NCBI GenBank assembly: GCA_022701365.1 | Contig: JAKUHH010000118.1 | Location: forward strand, 62,001 to 126,000 | Direction of reading: 5' to 3' | Length of the DNA stretch: 64,000 bases | Source: Mycocentrospora acerina | Taxonomy: Eukaryota; Ascomycota; Dothideomycetes; Pleosporales | The notes under the pieces: generated by a model | The model's database searches: none | Seen by the model: only the letters and a program-made list of their open reading frames with translations | Told to the model about the DNA's origin: nothing | Program-made: the position numbers and the translations under genes | In this document: positions 45,629 to 57,032 of the stretch, piece by piece | Layout: each line of letters starts with the position of its first letter | Position numbering within the stretch: the stretch's first letter is position 1

Positions 45629-47248
45629 TCATCTCGCTCTCCGCAGATCTGTATATAGTCCACGCCCAACCTCTTCTTCGTAGATATATCTTGTGTCTGG
45701 ACTCATGGGATCATTCAGAGTCAGCAACGGCATATCAATCGCTTCGCAAAGCGTCTTCACTAGCTCAGGATACATCTCGTTCACCTTTGCGACAAGCAAG
45801 GGCACAAACTTAGATGAGCCGCCGGGAAGTTTTGCGAGAAGAGATGTAACTTGAATGAAATAATCAAGTGGTCCCAATTCGAGCTGTGACGTGCTGACAG
45901 TCACGAAAGGCAGTACGTCTGCAGAAGCACAGGCGATATCAAAGACTTTCTCAGTCTACAAAAATTAGTATGTATTTCATAAACTGTAGAGCAGGATTAA
46001 CCGTACCATACCAATACCATGCACCTGAAAGCTTGCAATTGGCAGCTTCATTGCCAATACTGTCAAACACCTGGCCACCATGACTGGATATCTAAATGTT
46101 AAGCATTCGTACACAGACTCAGTCGATAAGAAGCCAAATCGGGGAAATAACTCCCATACTTTGATTTGCAGCCACAACTGAGACACGCGTAGGTTGGTGA
46201 TTTCTTCGTTGGATACATCGAGAACTGCCGGTAGCGCCGACCGAATATCATCCTCTAACCGAAGCAGCCAGTTTTTACTGCATTCTTGCGTCGAACCGTT
46301 CCAAACTGCAAAGAAAACTTCATCCAAAGGACGAAACACTGAAGCGAGGTATTGCAGGCCACGCTCATGGGTTGTGTCAAGAGCCGGGCTTGCAGAAGTA
46401 ACTGGAATGGTGATGGGTCGATTTCTACGTACACCATGTGCTCTGTAAAATCGTCAGCAAGCGCTCAGACACGACTGTAGAACCTGTTACCTTTCTGAAA
46501 TGACTAGAATCCAGAACAAACACCGCCTTGCTCTATCATTGTACCACCCAGGATTAGGCTCCCGGAGCATCATGAATAGTGTAGTAGCTTCTCTCAAGTA
46601 AAACCACCCTTGACGATAATCTCCCAGGCCGGTACATGCGCCATAAAGAAAGAATGATATGTAGACAGAATGAGGAGTGCATTGAGTTATGCTCTCGAAA
46701 TCTTGGACTGATATTGCAGCATTCAGAAACTGCTTAGCAGATCCTGTCTGGACAAGATTCAAGTACGGGCTGTCAGGCTCGTCAAAGAGTTTCCCAAAGC
46801 TCACAACATACGCACTGAACGCAAAGATAAATTTGCGTGACAGACTAGATACGCCAATCTTCGATGCTTCTGCTTCAAGTAATTCAGCCTCAAGTAGTGG
46901 CACAACCTGATGAATTCGGTTTAGATATGCGTGTATACATGTGTCGATAATGCCCTCTTGAGGTTCAAATGACGACGGAGTCGTTGAAATAACATGATCT
47001 GATGGAGTAGATCCTTCCTGGGCTGGAGAACGTGCTGAAACATGTTGGTAGTTTGCCCTTAATTCGTTCAAAATAGTTGCTCGAACACCCCGATTGCCTC
47101 CTTGCTTCCTGGGCATGACAAAAGTGCAGGTCAAGTTTGCGGATAAACATCCCGAGCACGGCGGTAGCCCGTTGCACTTAATCTTCCGGCGACGGCAAGG
47201 ATCACACGCCTTGGGCGTCAATTTCTTTGCTGCTACTGATTGCATCAT
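45629..47248 (-). CDS. Zn2Cys6 transcription factor
   Basis: Three exons: 47248-46491, 46442-46007 and 45955-45629, giving 506 aa. The N terminus is a complete binuclear zinc cluster: Cys15, 18, 25, 31, 34 and 41 in the CX2CX6CX5CX2CX6C pattern, with the RRRKIKC basic loop. It is followed by a linker rich in Ser/Thr/Pro. The remainder is the fungal-specific transcription-factor middle region (AYLNRIHQVVPLLEAE; YISFFLYGACTGLGDYRQGW; AWFYLREA-type helix; ARRCLFWILVISER). The arrangement resembles sugar-utilisation regulators of the SUC1/AmyR-like group, but the target genes are unknown. Exons join in phase (SER/AHGVRRNRP; GIGM/TEKVFD). The gene is isolated in AT-rich DNA with no metabolic cluster next to it. 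Confidence 0.85.
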
Positions 47249-48270
47249 GGACAGTTAGGTGAGTTCCATTCATTTCGTGTGTAGTTTGCAAAGAGACGGA
47301 GCGGAGTTAATAGAGCGGCAAGCCTCGGGAGACGCGACGCGTCAAGTGGGGCTGTTCCCACGTGATGATCAGTAGCACTCTTTCTAATGTTGCGCTGTGC
47401 CACCCACGCCGAGAGTGAGCTTCAATCTACGAAATCCCAACAACAGCCTTTCTTGAAAGGTATCTAAAGTCTACGAGGAGGCTCTAATCTTGGTGCACTT
47501 ACAAACTTTGTTCACACATTCTAATTTCTTTCCCTTTCATATAACGTTAAATTGTAGGTTTCTCGTACATTTTAGATCTTGTACTGTCCAAAGTACAGAC
47601 TCACCACATGGAGTTACATTCATCGAACGTGATCGTCCTCGAGCGGATGTTCTGCCATGAAATGGGAGAGCGGCTCTCTGTATCGTCGGACCATTTATTC
47701 CATTCGGCGAGTGGTGTTTGCATCTATCCAGAATTCGACAAGGAAAGGTAAAGAAGGAGATCTTAAAGAATATAAATGATTTGTGGTCCCAAGAATCTGA
47801 CTGCACGCCTCAACGACAATTCGACATCACGATTGCGTTGTACGTCCTTTTGTACTTTAGGGCCTACTTGTCATTTGTCTTCGTAATTTCTCTTTCTCAA
47901 GATTATGTACCAGAACTGTATTGTGACGGAGATCACTGCTAACATGTAGTTTCGTTCTTCGCTATTCCATGTCTTCTCTTCTCTCTTTCCAGCCAAAGCC
48001 TACAATTGTCTGCTCTGAGCGTGTTTACTTAGGCATTCATAAATTCACCTGAAGCCAGCAAGTCAGGATTTTCGATTTTTTCCTCTATCACCTTTATCTA
48101 TGGCTCCTACAACCCGACCACTCACCGTCGTCAAAGTGACAGAAACATGCTATAGTCTGCTTTAACCCTCCACCACGACCGATTCTCTCACACTACAACA
48201 CACTCTGGTCTACCTCCTACTATCGAATCACGATACAAAGATAACACGAGTTGGAATTGAAATTAGCAAA
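47249..48270. other. Intergenic region
   Basis: About 1 kb. The first 150 bp is the promoter of the Zn2Cys6 gene; a CACGTG palindrome lies near 47360. The rest shows no supported gene. Confidence 0.55.
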
Positions 48271-50064
48271 ATGTTTGATGATAATATGATTATCGACGGC
48301 AGGTCCATCTCTCAATTCGAAACACCTGTTGCTGATGAAGTAGTGCAGACAGTTGTCTCATCGATGAGTACAGTACTAGTTGCAATAACACAGCCACGGA
48401 CATAATTGAACATCATGGCGACTACGTGAATGAATCAGACTCTCATTTCAACAATGTGTGTGTCTTGTAAGGTCCTGGTCTCGGTCTGACACCTCACAGG
48501 AAGACGATGACTTCAGGCTTCACCACGATGACGATGACCTTAGCGACAGCAGTGACAAAGACGGAGACAAACCTGCATCTCGTGATCTGGAGTACGAGAA
48601 AGTATCTGCCGGCCGTAAACGTAAACGTGCCCGGCCTGATTCTTTGCCTAGTACCACCCAAGCCCTTAGGCGTTCTTCCAAACGCACTCAACTCTCTGAC
48701 GCAGAAGCTTTCATAATCAATGAGAATACCGGTCACTTCAATATACAAAAGACTCATATATCCGGCACCCTCGGTCGTCGTGAGCGTGACAAAAGTGGGA
48801 GTATATTTACTCACCACAAAAAGGTCTCTGCAACGTTGGACTCAGACGATGAGCTTATGCTCCTGATGCGCGCAAGAGGATACAGTGACCGCCAAATTGC
48901 TGAAAAGCTGGCCAAAGATGGCCGTGTTCAGTATGATATGAAGTCTATATCTACGCGCATCATGCGCATTCGTCTTGCACAGGCTAGCAATGTTGACTTC
49001 CTCCTCAAAGAAGGATACAAAGAATGGGAATTGAAAGACGTAAACCTTTTTTCACTCTTTTGTCACACGCATGCTAAAATCTCATTCAGGACTGTCTTCT
49101 CATACAAGCATACGCTTTGGCTGACATTGAAGTGAGCTACGAAATAGAACGTATCCGCGCCTGGCGCTTTCGCAAAGTTTCCGAGTACATGCGCCGTCTC
49201 AATAAAGACGCCCTATTCTCTGAAACCGCCTGCCGTGAGCGCTACAACTCCCTCATCGAAGGCACAGCCCGGATTCCGACCGAGATGGACGATGACCCAG
49301 TTGCCCGCCGCGCAGAACTAGAAGCCTACCGCATCTCCCGGGAATCCCAACGCGCTAGAGAGGCCCAAGAAAAGATAGATAAAGATTTTCAAGATCAGAT
49401 AGCGAAAGACGAAGTCAAGGAGAAGAATGCCCAAAAAGCCCAAGAGGTTGCTTCACGCCAAGCTCTAAAGGAAGCCGAAAAAGCCCAGCGCGCCATACAA
49501 CGCGCCACAAATGCACAACTCCGCGCTCAGAAAGCGGCGGAAAACCAGCAAGCTATATTCCAGCGGAACGCAAAGATTAGAAAACAAAAGGCTGAAGCAG
49601 AGATGAAAAAGACGGAAGCAAGAACTGACCCAACTATATCTCTTGAAGATATTCTACAGACAACCACTAATACTACACCCAAGGTCGTCACCAAAATCCC
49701 CTCTGAGCCTGTAGCCAAATCCGCGATTAAGCCTGCGAGCAAACTTCCAACCAAACTCACACCCAACCCCACAATCAAATCTACTACGCCCGCCTCTTCC
49801 TCCTCACTAGACCCGCGCTCTAACCTCTCCCTACCCGATCTAACTACCCTCTGTGCCGACCGCGGCCTCTGCACAGCCGGAAAATCAAAAGCTCAACTCC
49901 TCCGCTCTGTGCAAGACGCAGACGGTAAGTGGACACTGGTGGAGCTGAGAAACATGTGCAAATCGAAAGGTTTGACTGCGCAGGGGAATAAGGCCTCGTT
50001 AAGGTATCGGTTGGCAGTGGCAGCAGCGAGAGGTTTTGCATCGTGGACAAGCGAGAACGAGTAA
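48271..50064 (+). CDS. Myb-like / SAP-like DNA-binding protein (5' end uncertain)
   Basis: The sure part is two exons, 48500-49039 and 49090-50064, about 504 aa. The acceptor at 48499 (CTGAC...CACAG) shows there is an upstream exon; an ATG at 48271 (MFDDNMIIDGRS) is the best candidate, joined by a donor I cannot fix (GTAGTG near 48331 keeps phase). The protein starts acidic (HHDDDDLSDSSDKDGD), then has a basic patch (GRKRKRARP). A helix-turn-helix-like unit follows (DELMLLMRARGYSDRQIAEK), and a second Myb-like unit across the intron (WRFRKVSEYMRRL, ACRERYNSLIEG). A long Lys/Glu/Ala coiled coil comes next, and two tandem SAP-like motifs at the C terminus (LTTLCADRGLCTAGKSKAQL; LVELRNMCKSKGLTAQGNKA). 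The architecture suggests a chromatin or DNA-binding role; the function is unknown. Confidence 0.65.
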
Positions 50065-50524
50065 AGCTGTGAAGTAATGATATAGCTCCGGGATGATTGT
50101 GCGGCTTCAGATCGAGGGCATGGAGACGGGGATATTGAGAGATTGCGTTGAAGTACTCTTATGGGTGCTTTGCGAGTGGGGTTTAGCATTTTGGGGAGAT
50201 ATGTATGCGCCAAACAATCCTATTCGGTCACTCTTGAATCTGGGATTGATGGCCAAACTATCAGAGGTCTGAATTTCATACTACATTTTAGTATCTTGTA
50301 TTCCTTTTTACGATATAGTACATACATGGAATTCAACACTTGAAATTTAAGGATATCCTAGGTATACGATCATAACACCATCTAGCCAGCAGCACCGTTA
50401 TTCGGAATCCCTCTACAATCTCTCGAATCCTTTAATCCATCACATCATATAATACTGAAGTACCTCAAGCTGCCTCCATACCGTCCCCTTTCCTATATCA
50501 ACTCGCACCAAAGGCAGCCAAGCT
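50065..50524. other. Convergent intergenic region
   Basis: The 3' flanks of the Myb/SAP-like and DUF3292-type genes. Nothing else was recognised. Confidence 0.6.
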
Positions 50525-52718
50525 CTACCAACACTCCCACTTCTGCCCACCCATTGACAACAGTCGATTGAAAAGCTCATCTCTTAGCGGTATCGCCGTT
50601 ATCTTTGTCATGTTACCCTGTCGATCCACAACCTCCAGTGCATCCGCAACCTCTCTATCCATTGCCCATCCAATGATTAGCTTTGCCTTCCAGCCAAATC
50701 CACCCTGCTTCTTGAGTTCGCTTATCTCACCGATAGGAATACTCCATAACGGATGCAAGTCTTCTCGATCTGCCGAGCCAATTTTCTCAATTGTGGAGTC
50801 GGTTGAGAAGGCCATGCATGGAATGGTTGCCTTAGAAGTAATGTAAACGTGTCCCTTTTTGCCATTGAAGCGTGCTTTGAACTCTACAGGACCGGAGGTG
50901 AGGTCCATGTTCTTCGGTGGTACAGCACCAAGACGATCTTTTGCATGTCCTGAGCCCACGGCTGCTTTGACCTTGTCCGCGCCGAGGGTAGTTTCAACAC
51001 CGCCCTTGGCAGTTGAGCGGAAGAAGTTGAGAATCTTACTGCCCTTCTTGCCATGCTTGCTGTCTTTGGCCTGGTCAATGTCTTCGCCGACAGTTTCATA
51101 CTTGGTAGTTGGGTCATGCACCATGGCTGCGTCGAGCTCTTCTTGTGTAGCATTGAGAGGCCAATCTGCACCTGTCGCGCGAAGATCCTGGTCGCTGATA
51201 TCTACCGGAACCTCTGGTGGTGGGCCGGCTACACGAGGTGGCGGTGGCAGTGGGGCTTTGTTGATCTCACCGATACGAAGAAGTGTGATGGTGAGCTGTG
51301 CGTTTGTCGGAACACCTTTGAGAAGGGTGTTACGGAGCTCGAGAAGCTGTTGCCAGTGAGGAAATTTTCGGTTTAGCAGAGCCAAACTGCGTTGAATAAT
51401 AGGATCTCCGAAAAAGCCAAACCCAACGCCAAATGTAACACCTTTGGTAAACATGTATGAGGTGACGAAAAGAGAAACAATGACAAGAGGAGCAACACAG
51501 CCAGCAAGGCGGGTACGGTACTTGTTCTTTGGGAAGGGCGCTGTGGGAGACAACATACTGTGGAATGGTCAGTCTAAAACATGCAGCACAAACGGAGAGA
51601 TATACTTTGCAAAACGTTCCCAAGTATCAGTCACATCAGCGATGCCATGCATGATGGGCCGCATCTGAGTCCACATTGCGGTCTCCATGGGAATCTTCGT
51701 CTTGTCGTGCTCCGCAGAGGTCTTACCGCCAGCAGCCTTATCTTTTGCGTTGGCTGCACCAACTGCTATCGAAGTTGGATCTGGAATGGCATCACTGGTG
51801 CTTTCAGAAGGAGGTTCACCTTGGGGATGTTTGCCTGTAGCGCTTGCTAGTGCCACAGAAGCAATACCATTGACGAAGTTAGATGCCTCTTGCTCTACCG
51901 CTTCACCCTTGTGATTCTCTGGTGCTCCAGTTGCGCTGTCAGTACTACCAAGAGTGCCTGCCTTTGGCTTCTGTACACCACCTGTGGAAGCATTGACAAG
52001 AGCCAGTGGGGCTGGAGGAAACATGGCCTCTCGAGCAGGCGGATGAACAATAAGGGCGACGATGGTGATTGTCAGTAAAGGCCAAATCAAATCTAAGGCC
52101 CAAGCCAGAAAGTAAGCAGTGCAAAACCAGGCAGTGCGACGAGTCTCCCGCCATGAGCGCAGTCGAGCGATGTGCTTTCCGAATCCCATCAAACCCAGAC
52201 CCTGCAACCCGGTCAGTCAATGGAGAGTCAAGTACTTAATTTAGTCATACAATAGTCATGTACAAACGTTCGATATTGGCACGCAGTTTGTCTGGTGAGA
52301 ATTCTTCTTCGTCGGCAATATTCAGATCCAGTCCTCCTGGAGGTGCAGTAGGAATTTCTTTCACATGATACATTTGCTGTAGTTCTTAGCCGTAGAATCA
52401 TAGACTCAGCTTTTGGATTACACTTACCTTATTGAATCTTCGCACCAGCAACCAAAGATCCTCGTTGGATAGACCTCCAACAAGTGGATTTGATACCGCC
52501 TCCTTCGGCTCGTTCCATCCCAGGTTTACCACCTCTTCATTGTGCGCGACTTGTGAAGCTCCCTTTTCTTCCAGTGGAGCGGCCTTTGCTGCTTGCAAGG
52601 CTAGGGAATGGCTTTCTGTGGGTGCATCCAATATCGTGGTCGTTTTTCCCTCATGCACTGTGGGATCTACGTCCGGAATGGCAAGTAGATCTCTGTAGAC
52701 TACACCCCCAGTAGTCAT
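50525..52718 (-). CDS. DUF3292-type membrane protein
   Basis: Four exons: 52718-52428, 52376-52251, 52201-51606 and 51557-50525, giving 681 aa; all phases agree. It resembles the fungal DUF3292 family, whose members are uncharacterised. The N terminus is soluble and contains NEDLWLLVRRFNKQMYHVKE across intron 1 and LDLNIADEEEFSPDKLRANI. Membrane segments appear at about 162-192 (FCTAYFLAWALDLIWPLLTI) and 355-387 (APLVIVSLFVTSYMFTKGVT), separated by a long low-complexity loop. The C-terminal half is a soluble, conserved-looking region (YITSKATIPCMAFSTDSTIE; WKAKLIIGWAMDREVADALE) that could be a PH-like or GRAM-like beta domain binding lipid; that is a guess. A likely intracellular membrane protein. 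The end GGQKWECW is intact. Confidence 0.85.
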
Positions 52719-54224
52719 TTCGGCGTCGGTGTTTTTGAGTATGGAGTAGGAATCAGAGTGGCCAGGATCATGGAGGAGTGGAAGATATACTAAACTAGTT
52801 TGCTTCCAGGGCAGCTCATAGGAATGTGGTTACCCAAAAACAGCATTGCGTCATATTGCAGCTAGCGGCAGCCACTGCGTAACGCAGACACATGTGATAA
52901 ACCTCAACGTTCTGCAGCGGGAAGTTTAACCCTTTGTATGCTTGATCGTCAACAAGTCACGCTAGGTAATAACGGAGGGCTTGAGATACATTTCTGTTAT
53001 GCTGTGCCGAAAACTCTTCAATGGTTGTCAAAACATGCTGTTTCTGACATGTCGATGTCTGGGGAACAGGATTCTCGCTTATGCATCTACCCTATTTCGA
53101 TTGGCGGCCCGCATGCACCTCCACATCACTCCTCCTCGTCATCGCTGATTCCTTGGTTCCCTGCTTCGATCACTTCATATCTTATCGGTGATCCTCAGAA
53201 TGGGAAAGAGGCAGATTCTCTGCTGAGGAAGGATTCTATTGCGTGCATCAAAATACGACGCATTACGTCATCAAGCCTTATTCAAAATTTGGCAAGCACT
53301 TCACAACTTAGCGTGTGCTATACAGACAAGACTTAATTGAATCTTGGAGACTACATTCATGGTACAACATGGTGGTCTGACGCGCTATGATTCGGCCATT
53401 CACTCGAACCAAACCAAACCAAACCATTTACATATGTGTATTCAGTACTTGAGAGGAGTTTTCAATTATAGACAAAGCCAGAGAGTCATCTCTGGTTCAT
53501 GACCCTGCAGAAACAGGCTTCATACCGGCCACCTTCTTGCCATGAGATGCATCCGTAAGATAGCATCTTGAAATGTTCCTTACGGCTCCGTCATCAGGCC
53601 CAGGTAAGAACTTTAGGTTGCTAGCAGGTAAAATAGCGTAACATGTTAAATGTCTAATTATTCATCTACAGACGTCAAAGGAAGGGTTTTGGCTATCTTA
53701 GTCTTGTTGGCTGAACGAGATACTGTCAGGAGTAAATGCTCTGTGGGATCAGGAGGTAATCCTGCCATGATGTAAATGTTCGCATCCTTCAATATTTTTG
53801 CATATTATCGATGCCCGGAGGTGATGGAAGTATTCATAAGAAAAGTCTTTAAGTATGCTGCTATAAGGCTAATATTCCCAAACGAAGAAGAGAGGCATGT
53901 ACAAGCAATCCTCTGGACACTTTGTTGAAAGAGAGGAGGTCAGGATCGATTGAGCTTGTACGTTGTGGACGAGTTGCGACGGCCAGGAGAGTTACGTCTG
54001 GTATAGTACTTATTTGAGTGTGATCTGCGATATAGCGTTGGCTTGTCGAGATGTGGGGACGGGGAGTCGGCTCATCATCTGATCGCGTGGGGAAATCGCG
54101 TCTGTCACCAGGGCAACCGTAATGTGGCGAGCTTATTGATCAGCGCATGCGCTCCACAATAGCCCAATGCATCCTCGTGAACAAGTATTCCACCGCGACT
54201 TTCTCAAAAACAAGCACAGCTACG
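52719..54224. other. Intergenic region, partly AT-rich
   Basis: About 1.5 kb. The ORF at 52938-53336 lacks features. A short CCAAA repeat occurs at 53407-53426. The kinesin frame is open back to an ATG at 54147, so part of this may be coding. Confidence 0.55.
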
Positions 54225-56519
54225 ATGGACCCTTCCGCCCGGCCTTCGAGTTCGTTGTTCGACGTTTTCCTGCGCCTGCGCCCAGCGATATCTGCCGGCG
54301 CACGATTTCTCAACGTTGAAGAGCGCGAGGACAGCCATCCCACACACATTACCATCAAGCCGCCCACGCAAGATAACCGCAAGCGCGCAGTCGAGAGATT
54401 CGCATTCACACAAGTGTTTGAAGAAGATGCGCGGCAAACAGAGCTGTTCAAAGGGACAGGCATTGTGCCCATGATCGAGGGCGTCTTGGGTGCACCAGGC
54501 CACCACGGACGGGATGGATTGCTTGCCACACTGGGCGTCACTGGCTCAGGAAAGGTATAGATCTTTGAAGTAACGTGTTTCAGAGAGCATCCACGCTGAC
54601 TTGTGCAGAGTCACACAATCCTCGGAACAAAGTCTCAGCGCGGTCTAGTTCAGATGTCTCTCGATGTCTTGTACCAGAGCTGTGAGAAACAGCTTGTGCA
54701 GTCTCTCTACGGTGCTCCGGCTTTTTCATCTCTTGCGGCAGCAGACGTGTCAGAAGGCCACATGTTCACAGCAACAGCCTACCTCGACTCGATGTATGGT
54801 GACAACCAGTCTGAACGGCCCTTGTCCCGAGCGCAGACTCCTATGCTGGTGAGTACACGTTTACATACGTCTTTCTCTTAAATTCTCATCTAGCACATCT
54901 CTATCCTTGCCTTTGTCTGTTGTTTCCTTCTTAAACTATCCCCACGAAGGATTTGTATCGAGCGTAGCTCACGATACGTTTGTCCTAGCATTAGGTCTCT
55001 TTCAACTATTTCTCAATAATGAACGAAATTATGCTTACCCGCACGAAAGGACTATAGCTCTTTCATTAGTACAGGCGGCGGTCGATCGCATAAGATTCCA
55101 CGTGCTTCTACTCTGCCACAAACTCCTTCCGTCGCCGACATCAACATACCCACAGACCCAAATGCCGAGTACGCCATCGTCATATCCATGTATGAAGTCT
55201 ATAACGACCGTATCTTCGATCTTCTTACTGGAAATGCGATGAAGAACAAGCGTCCAGACGTCAAGCGCCGTGCGTTGCTGTTCAAGAGCACTGAGCAAAG
55301 CCCCGACCGGAAGGTGGTTGCTGGCCTTACGAAGATTATTTGCGGCAGTTACGAGGAGGCCATGATGGTGCTCGAGACAGGTCTCATGGAACGCAAGGTC
55401 ACAGGGACTGGCAGCAACGCAGTCTCCTCCAGAAGTCACGGTTTCTTCTGTGTTGAGGTCAAGAAGAGGAATGCACAACATAACAGCTCATGGTCAAGCA
55501 GCGCACTTACCATTGTTGACTTGGCTGGATCTGAGCGCGCTCGGAACGCAAAGACTGCTGGTGCTACACTTGCTGAAGCTGGCAAGATCAACGAGTCGCT
55601 CATGTATCTTGGTCAATGCATGCAGATGCAGGCTGACTACCAGGAAGGCTCAAAGGTATTTATTTATGTGCTCACCTAGACATTTCAAATGCTAATATTT
55701 TTGCAGAACGTGGTTCCATTCCGCCAGTGTAAATTGACCGAGTTGCTCTTCTCAAACTCTTTCCCTTCCCCTGGGCGCCAAACACATCTTCATCATCAAC
55801 CGCAAAAGTCCATCATGGTAGTCACAGCAGACCCACAAGGCGACTTCAACGCCACATCTCAAATCCTGCGCTACTCCGCTCTCGCACGCGAAGTAACGGT
55901 CCCTCGTATCCCTTCAACAACCTCTGCCATCATTTCTAGGGAATCTCTCAAGTCCCCAAGCATCGCAGGATCATCAGGCCGCAACACCCCTTTTGGCGCC
56001 TTTGAAGAGCTTGAATCCGCAAACGCCGAGATTGTTAGCCTGACCGCCGACATTGATATTTTCACTATCCGTCTTGCAGAGGAAACATCCCGGAGAAAAG
56101 CAGCCGAGGCATCCTGGCGCGCAGCCGAAGACCACATGGCAGATCTTGAGCAGGAGATCCGCGACGAATGCTATCTCGAGATGGAGAGCGCTGTCGACCA
56201 AGAGCGGAGACGCTGGCAAGCCGCCCTCGACAACGAGCAGGATAATCAACAAGCACACATTGACTCCAAGATTGACGTTGTTATCCGCGCCACAAAAGCA
56301 CAAATGAAAGAGGAGATCAAAGTGTACGAGGACCCTGACCTCGAACTCCGAGACCGAGTAGACGAGCTAGAGCGTGAGAACGAGGTACTCAAAGCGAGGC
56401 TAGAAGCTATGGAGAGGGAGGCGCATACTAGATCTGCCAGTCCGATCAAGAAGATGAGAGTCCTCAAGACGAAGAAGTGGATAGATCCCGAGAGCCGGCT
56501 GTTTGGCGATGACGATTGA
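54225..56519 (+). CDS. Kinesin motor protein (kinesin-6/Klp9-like)
   Basis: Four exons: 54225-54554, 54609-54852, 55075-55655 and 55707-56519, giving 655 aa. An in-frame ATG at 54147 would add 26 residues; 54225 has the better context. The motor is N-terminal: FDVFLRLRPA; the P-loop GVTGSGKSHT, split by intron 1 after the Lys; NAVSSRSHGFF (switch I); and DLAGSER (switch II); then FRQCKLTELLFSNSFPS. The coiled coil begins near EELESANAEIVSLTADIDIF. The C terminus is basic and then acidic (KKWIDPESRLFGDDD). The exon 2/3 junction is only solved in phase by using the GTACAC donor at 54853 (TPMLVS/GGRSHK) rather than the stronger GTGAGT four bases earlier. The subfamily is suggested by the neck and motor insert and is uncertain. 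Confidence 0.88.
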
Positions 56520-57032
56520 TCCATCTTATGTGTGACGAATCTTGCATTAGACGGCGTTTTGGGGGCTGGGGTACTCATGGGATATACTAATGATGGGAAG
56601 TTGGTTGTGGGGGGGTTTCATGTCTCTATTTTCTCTCTTGGTTGGCCATCTGTTTTGTTTCATGCGCCTATTCTATATCCTCTTCTGCATCATCATTTTC
56701 AAATTTCAGCCTTACATACTCATATTGTTAACTCTCCTCCTTTGGACTTGCTGCGTTTTCCGTCTCACCATCACGCGGACAGATTGTGTGCACAGTTTGT
56801 TTATTCGTTTGATGTAGGGGAGGAATTCCCAATTGTTAACTATTTGGTCCCTTCTTGCGTAACTCATGAATGCTTCATGCTACCCTAGAATTTTTATCCC
56901 CAGAACCCCGTTCCAACCAATCAACGCCGATCCGATCCTCTGTAGTAAATCTATCACAAGAGGCCGAGAACACAATGAAGAAAAAAACCAACTGCTAAAC
57001 AACCTGTCCATGCATGTGTCAAGACAAAAGAA
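56520..57032. other. Convergent intergenic region
   Basis: The 3' flanks of the kinesin and arginine methyltransferase genes; T-rich. ORFs in it have no recognisable features. Confidence 0.6.
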
